64,000 nucleotides of DNA from Akanthomyces muscarius. Taxonomy: Eukaryota > Ascomycota > Sordariomycetes > Hypocreales > Cordycipitaceae. Shown one piece after another: positions 58,460-64,000 of this stretch. The DNA is taken from assembly GCF_028009165.1 (NCBI RefSeq), contig NC_079246.1:372001-436000 (forward strand), given 5' to 3'. The translations under genes were made by a program, and so were the position numbers. Within the stretch, counting starts at the first letter, position 1, and each line of letters starts with the position of its first letter. Below the pieces are notes generated by a model that had not been told where the DNA came from, made no database searches, and worked only from the letters and a program-made list of their open reading frames with translations.

Positions 58460-59165
58460 TCGTAAAGGCGACCACCGGAGTGCCGGACGACCTCCCCGAA
58501 CGGCATAAGGGGGTTTAGCAGACAAAGCGCTAGGCTTAACATGGTATAACATAGTGCATATCTCCTGAAGAAGTTAGATCCTATTGGCCACTAGACCCAC
58601 AGTGAAAGCAACACACCTCCAACATGATAACCAATTAAATTATATAGAGAAGTGGACTAAAAGTTCTATAATAGGCTCAGTGTAAAGTGCCAGGCCTAGT
58701 ATAGCTATACTAGTCCCCTCTAAGCTAGCGGCAGGAAGAATAATAATCCGCGCAAGGTGTTACCGCTGCCAAACTAGCTATTTTCGGAGAAGATTTACAT
58801 TACGTGCCGTCCGGTAGACAGGGGAGGTGGTCCAGCACATGCTAAAACAGCTCACACCATGTTCCAATTATCTGCAAACACCGCCCCCACGCCAGGATTA
58901 GTTGTCAGCCGTTTCTACGCGCTGAGCACCGGCCAATAACTAGTAGCCGTCACTCGCTCCGTAGTACTGAGTAGATCCACCCCTGATGGAGTGCTGGATG
59001 TGTGATTTAACGTATTTAACAAAAGGCCGCTACATTCCGCAATCAATTAGCATTCGCACTCCTACACGCACTTGGAGCTCTCTGGCGTAAAACGAGACTT
59101 ATTTTCGGCGCTCTATCTCTCTATCCTCCATTTTCTTCAAATCGCACAGAGAACACCCCACATCG
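58460..59165. other. TA-rich intergenic region, possibly decayed repeat
   Basis: About 700 bp before the ABC transporter gene. The part 58530-58790 is rich in TA, CTAG and TATA steps with stop codons in all frames, unlike the rest of the window, and looks like worn-down repetitive DNA. The last 150 bp would be the transporter promoter. Confidence 0.45.
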
Positions 59166-62100
59166 ATGCCGTCTTTGCTGAGCCCGGATGCCCTTTTCGG
59201 GCCATGGCTGCCAAACAGCCTCAATCCCACAGCTATCCTTGGCAACTGCATGCTCATGTTAGTTCCAGGAGGGGTTATTATATTAGCCACGCCTTTCTTT
59301 GTCAAGGAAGCCGTGGCAATGGACCGCCGCATCCCACCCACCTCATTTCCCTGGGCAAAGCTGACGTGCGGCCTATTTCTCGTCCTTGTGCAAGCTACTA
59401 GCGTTGCTTTCAGGTATAGCAGCGCGCAATTCTGTTGGAGCCTGTCTGAAACTGCTTATGCTATGTCGTTTGTCGCTTCCTTTAGCACTTTTGCAATAAT
59501 TTCCTTGTCGTGTGCACAGTCCTTGCAAATCCCCAGTTTTCTAAACGTCTTTCTTTTGCTCACAGCTTCTTTTGACATCGCCCTTACTGGGTCTGACTTC
59601 TTAGGTGAGCTCTCGCGCACAATTTTGATACTTCAAACGTGCGTTGTGCTCCTAAAGCTACTGTTTAGCGCTCTCGAGGAGAGACAGGAGCACAAATTAC
59701 AGCATGTCCAGTTAGGGGCACAGCCAGGCCCCTCTCCAGCAGATGCCGCAGGCTACCACAGCTTGTTCCGTTTTGGGTGGCTAAATTCCCTAGTCATTCT
59801 TGTGTTTCACAAAAAGTTCACTCTAAGTGATCTGCCGGGAATTAGCAAACATACGTCATCTAAGAAGCTTGCTAGCCAGTTTCACGCTCAGTGGGCCCAA
59901 GGTATACATGAACTCTGGTAGTAGCATCATTTCACGCCGCTAATTTCCAACAGTTAATCAGTCATCCGACAATGCTTTGGCAACTGCGTTGCTACGTACT
60001 ATGAGATGGCAGTTTGCTATGGTGGTCCTGTCACATTTGTGCGTCGTGGCTGCGACTGTCGGCCAACCCTTCCTCGTGCTACGCTGGACCAAGAAAGCCA
60101 GCGCTGTGGAAGCCGATAGCAAAAGCTTCGAAAGCTTAGGAATACATAGTGCAGCTATTTTTATTGGGCTTTCAGTAAAGACTCTTTCCCACACATTTGA
60201 TGTGGTTAGTACTGATGAGGCTACACTTTTAGGCTACGAGAAACATTTGCGAGTATTGGATAGATCGCATCACTACAGCCGCCCGAGGCATGCTTATTAC
60301 CGCCATTTATGCCAAGATGTATCGCCTTACTATCGAAGACCTTGAGATTATTGATACTGCCAGTTTGATCAGCGCGGACGTCGAGGGAGTCGAGCAGGTC
60401 ATCACACTGGCGTACGAGCTCTTCTGGTTGTTCAGTCATGTCTTGGCTGGCGTGTGGGCCTCTTACACGTTTATCGGCCCCGCCGCTTTCTTCATTTTTT
60501 TGCCTCGAATTGGTAAAAGAGAACCCATCTTTTTCTCTAACTACATCATTCAGCCAGCTAACTAGGGACACCAGCCACATACCTGGGCACTTCTGTTACC
60601 AACCGAATTACCGCGAACGCTACTAGTGAATGGGAAAAAATGGTAGAGCGACGAGGCGCGCTGACCTCTAATGTGCTTGCTCAGCTGAAAAGTATCAAGG
60701 CTATGGGACTGTGCGGGTCTCTGTTAAGTCATTTAGAAGAGGAACGAGCAGTTGAGATGAAGGCTTCGCTGCGAGAACGTCAGTCCGTTCTTTGGTTTTT
60801 CTTATGCTGTAAGTTTTCTCTGTCGTGTTCCTTAATGCGTGAATTTTCATCTGCTTGGAATGCTTGCTAATCAAGACGCACAGCATCCGGCAATTGGGCA
60901 ATGTCCCCAGCACTCGCTTTCACAGCGGCGTATTTTTGGACAAGACCTGAGAACCCAATTTCGGCTGCGGAGGTTTTCGCCATTTATTCTGCGCTTCAGA
61001 TCGCTTGCTACCCTTTGCTCATGATGGGCCAGTATGTAGGTAGACGAAAAAGGGGCATTCTCTCGCTCAGTAGGATCCAGGCATTTCTTACCCTAGACGA
61101 GCTGAACGACCCAAGAGAGATAGAAGCGGTAACAACACAGCAACTGTCTAGCCCATCCACACGGCCGCTTGCCATCAAAATCAGCGAGGTCTCGGTAACG
61201 TCACCGTCACATGGTCCTGTCTTGAAGCAAGTCAACATGAGAATTCCAGAGGGCGATCTGGCGATGATGTGGGGTCCCATCAGGTGTGGCAAGTCTACCT
61301 TGATGAAGTTACTCCTAGGCGAGGTGGAGCTAAACACAGGGACTGTGTCGATTGCTTCAAGTAAAATATCTTACTGCAGCCAAGAGCTATTCATTCCAGA
61401 CTGCACCTTTCTCGAGGCTGTTATAGGAGCCCTCAACTTTATCGCTGCTCGTTATAGGGCCGTCGTCGGTGCCTGCGCCCTGGATGAAGAACTCGCTTTA
61501 TTGCCAGATGGCGATCGAACCCGAACGGGAAGAAACGGCTGTTATCTCAGCGGCGGCCAACGTCAACGATTAGTAAGTTCTAGATCGTCTCTGCATGGCG
61601 AAAAACTATATGGCGTCATATAACCCTGCTGTTTAGTAGCAAACTGACTCTGGCTTGCTAGAGTCTCGCCCGTGCCGTATACGCCCAGAACGATATAATG
61701 GTCCTCGACGACATGTTCAGTGCTATAGACCCTGCAACGGCCAGCTTGATATTCGACCGACTTTTCGGTCCTGATGGCATGGTACGCCAGTGGAGCTGCA
61801 CAGTCATTATGACAACCAATCGCCGTATGTAATCCGCATTTTCGCTCCGCTCTCGTTTTCGTTAGTTGGGTAATAAAGACGGGCTATTGAATCGGCTAAT
61901 TGTATTGTCAGTCGAGCTTTTGGACCATGCGGATCATGTTTACCAGTTCACTAAGGACGGCCGAGTTGAAAAGCAAGAAAGTTCATCCAATGGATCTTCA
62001 TCCGGTGACTTCACTGGCAGCAATTATAGCTCGATTGTCGACAGTGCGGCTTGCACTGATAACGATGGAACAGACACCACCAATAACACAAATAACAGTG

Positions 62101-64000
62101 ATGCTACCGAGCTTTTGGACACTGAGCTACCGCTGCCGCGGGTGGTGCAAACGGCTAGTCAAACTCAACCCGAGAACAATGGCACAGCCGCCGATATTAC
62201 GCTCTATTTGTCTGCCTTGTTTTCGGCCGGCTTTATTCGAATCAGTGGCTGGCTTTCCCTCTTAACCATAGCTGCAATCGGCCAATCCATACCGAGTGAT
62301 TAATCCTCGCTATCTTTTTTTTTATTCTCTGTCACAGCAACTAACTACAGCCACAGTGGTCTACATCTTTTACTGGCTCGCGAGGATTCCTGAAAACCCA
62401 TACCTCCACCTTGGATATGCCGCGTCCTGCGTTTTCTGTGTATTCACGAATGTTGTGAGCGGCGCGTGCGTGTTTCCTAATACTCACCTTTCACGCGTGT
62501 TTCGCTTACATGCCAGCTAGATTTTATTTCACATTTATTCTTCCCGAGCCTGGTAGACTTTTGCATCAGAATCTATTGCAAGCCGTCATGGGGTCAGTTT
62601 CTTCGAGGACTCGTCTTCGCATCCAATTGGCTCACAGGTTATAAGTGCGACACCGAAGTACATCGACGAAGTGGGCGGCAGCTCTTTGCTACACAGGTAA
62701 TGTTCGTTGTGCCGCAGAAGTGATTGCTAGCTAACTCGACATATATCGTTAGACTTGGTCCAGACCTCTCCTTTGCTGCACGCAGGATGGGAGTCCTTGC
62801 AAATCAATCTCTATTTAGTAAAAAACCCTGAACAATTTCTTTTCAAATCGCAGAACCGAGTTAACTCTTCTGGTAGGTCTGATTGATCTCTTAGTAGAGA
62901 TATCCTTCATTGCTTCTGGATCACCATCTCCCGTGCAAACGACATTTTTCATTGTGGCCATGTATGGCGTCATACAAGGTATCTATATACGCAGCTCGAG
63001 ACAGTTACAAAATCTAGGCTCGACAGCATCGTCTGCTCTAACAGATCTACTTGGAGAGACTAAGGATGGTATGCAGCATATTCGCAGCTTCGGCTGGCGG
63101 ACAATCTTCCGTCACCGGTTTTATGCGATACTAGATCAATCTCAAAAAACCAACGTTCAACTTCATAGTCTGTTCAGATGGTTACATCTAGGCACGGACG
63201 TTATCACAGGTGCTGCAGCTATCGCCTTGTTCCAAGCGCTTTCCTCTAATGAGGGGCATATCTCGACTTTCACGACAGGACTTGCCTTGAATTGCATCTT
63301 TTACAACAACGTCTCGGCGTCCCGACACATAAAGTCCTTCACATCGTTTATTCTAAGCCTGGAATCTATGCGCCACATTCACAACTTTGTGACGGACACG
63401 CCTCAGGAACAAAATGCTGTTGCGGAGCCCTCGCTTCCTGACGTCTGGCCCAGTGCTGGGAAGTTAGAATTCAACGCCCTGACTGCATATTATACGTCAG
63501 TAGTTGAAAAATTCCGAGATTGTGGCTTTTTCTGACTGATGTCCCTTAGAAATCGCGACGGAGTGACGCACACGGCTCTAAACAACATAACTCTAACCAT
63601 TCGGGCGGGTCAGAAAGTTGGTATCATGGGATGTACTGGAAGGTATATATTACCATTACTTAACGTCCGCAATACGTATAACAACTAACCCTAGTTGATC
63701 GTTGAAGTGGCAAATCGACATTCTTGTCGTCTATACTTCGTATAGTGGATCAGACAGGAAGTATTAGCATTGACGGGCTTGACACCCAGACTATTCCGCT
63801 TGAGCCTTTTCGCTCCCGAATTACAACTATGACTCAGGACGGCCTTCGAATTGACACGAGTCTACGATTTAATCTGTACCCATATGGCGGGTCGCAGCCA
63901 TCTGACGAACACATTATATCCTTACTGCAGCGACTTTATCTATGGATACACGTTACCGGCCACGGCGGGCTTAACGCCAAGTACTCTAAGATGAAGTTTA
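59166..64000 (+). CDS. ABCC-type (MRP-like) ABC transporter, intron-rich, partial at the right edge
   Basis: A full ABC transporter layout on the plus strand, cut by the window edge inside the second nucleotide-binding domain. Phase-consistent exons: 59166-59901, 59954-60174, 60233-60512, 60575-60808, 60884-61572, 61662-61824, 61912-62295, 62351-62465, 62521-62592, then an unresolved stretch to 62853, 62854-63495, 63550-63642 and 63708 to the edge. An N-terminal membrane domain, first six-helix domain (TSVTNRITANATSEWEKMVE, LKSIKAMGL), first ATPase (GPIRCGKST, LSGGQRQRLSLARA, IMVLDDMFSAID) and a second domain (RSSRQLQNLGS) with GCTGSGKST are visible. The first Walker A has Arg where Gly is expected. 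Such proteins export drugs, conjugates or metabolites; substrate unknown. At least eleven introns are many for a fungal transporter. Between 62593 and 62853 no clean in-frame joining was found, so the gene may be damaged. Confidence 0.75.

Noticed and set aside
58484..58860. Possible retrotransposon gag remnant (a CYRC-like pair in a broken frame)
   Set aside because: Too short and too interrupted to assign to any element.
1..64000. tRNA genes and CRISPR arrays
   Set aside because: No B-box context with a matching cloverleaf was found by eye, and the tandem repeats present are simple microsatellites without spacers.

Overview
The window is nuclear DNA of a filamentous ascomycete. Genes carry short introns (about 46-100 nt) with GT-AG ends and the organisation typical of Sordariomycetes. 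The gene set (SepH kinase, an Mbp1-type APSES factor, Arp1, a Dfg5/Dcw1-type GH76 enzyme, Zn2Cys6 regulator) and the long gene-poor spacers suggest Hypocreales. The genus cannot be fixed from the sequence alone. No rRNA, tRNA or CRISPR array was found by eye.

Left part (1-17.9 kb): the 3' end of a membrane protein gene (ICE2-like, tentative); an alpha/beta hydrolase (1221-2325, +) converging on a DUF218-type protein (2427-3262, -); a dihydrofolate synthetase/folylpolyglutamate synthase with an unusual C-terminal extension (3656-5668, -); a fungal protein of unknown function that begins with an 11-nt exon (6215-7917, +); the septation kinase SepH/Cdc7 (10224-14944, +); and a glutamine-rich low-complexity protein (16160-17851, -).

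Middle (17.9-47.4 kb): two long stretches without a convincing gene (17.9-27.4 kb and 28.3-33.8 kb) flank a small single-pass membrane protein (27398-28276, -). Then follow Mbp1 (33758-35980, -) divergent from Arp1/centractin (36679-38022, +), a GRGGAGN-repeat protein (38776-39207, -), a GPI-type GH76 cell-wall mannosidase (41043-42481, -), a previously hidden two-exon small secreted cysteine-rich protein (43910-44266, -), and a fatty-acid-hydroxylase/sterol-desaturase family membrane enzyme (46295-47356, -).

Right part (48.9-64 kb): a Zn2Cys6 transcription factor (48871-51186, -), then an unstable accessory stretch. It holds two tandem decayed copies of a kinase-like gene (53226-53507 and 53915-55063), a secreted TAP-type peptidase gene with one in-frame TAG (55718-57564, -), a 380-bp miniature inverted-repeat transposon with perfect 45-bp terminal repeats and a 9-bp target duplication (58071-58450), and an intron-rich ABCC-type transporter that runs off the right edge (59166-64000, +) and shows signs of decay.

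The housekeeping genes are intact and cover cell-cycle control (SepH in septation, Mbp1 in G1/S transcription), dynein traffic (Arp1), folate synthesis and wall building (GH76). The rightmost 11 kb looks like a different kind of DNA: duplicated, transposon-bearing and with all three nonsense codons in its two larger broken genes being TAG, as C-to-T change at CpA would give.
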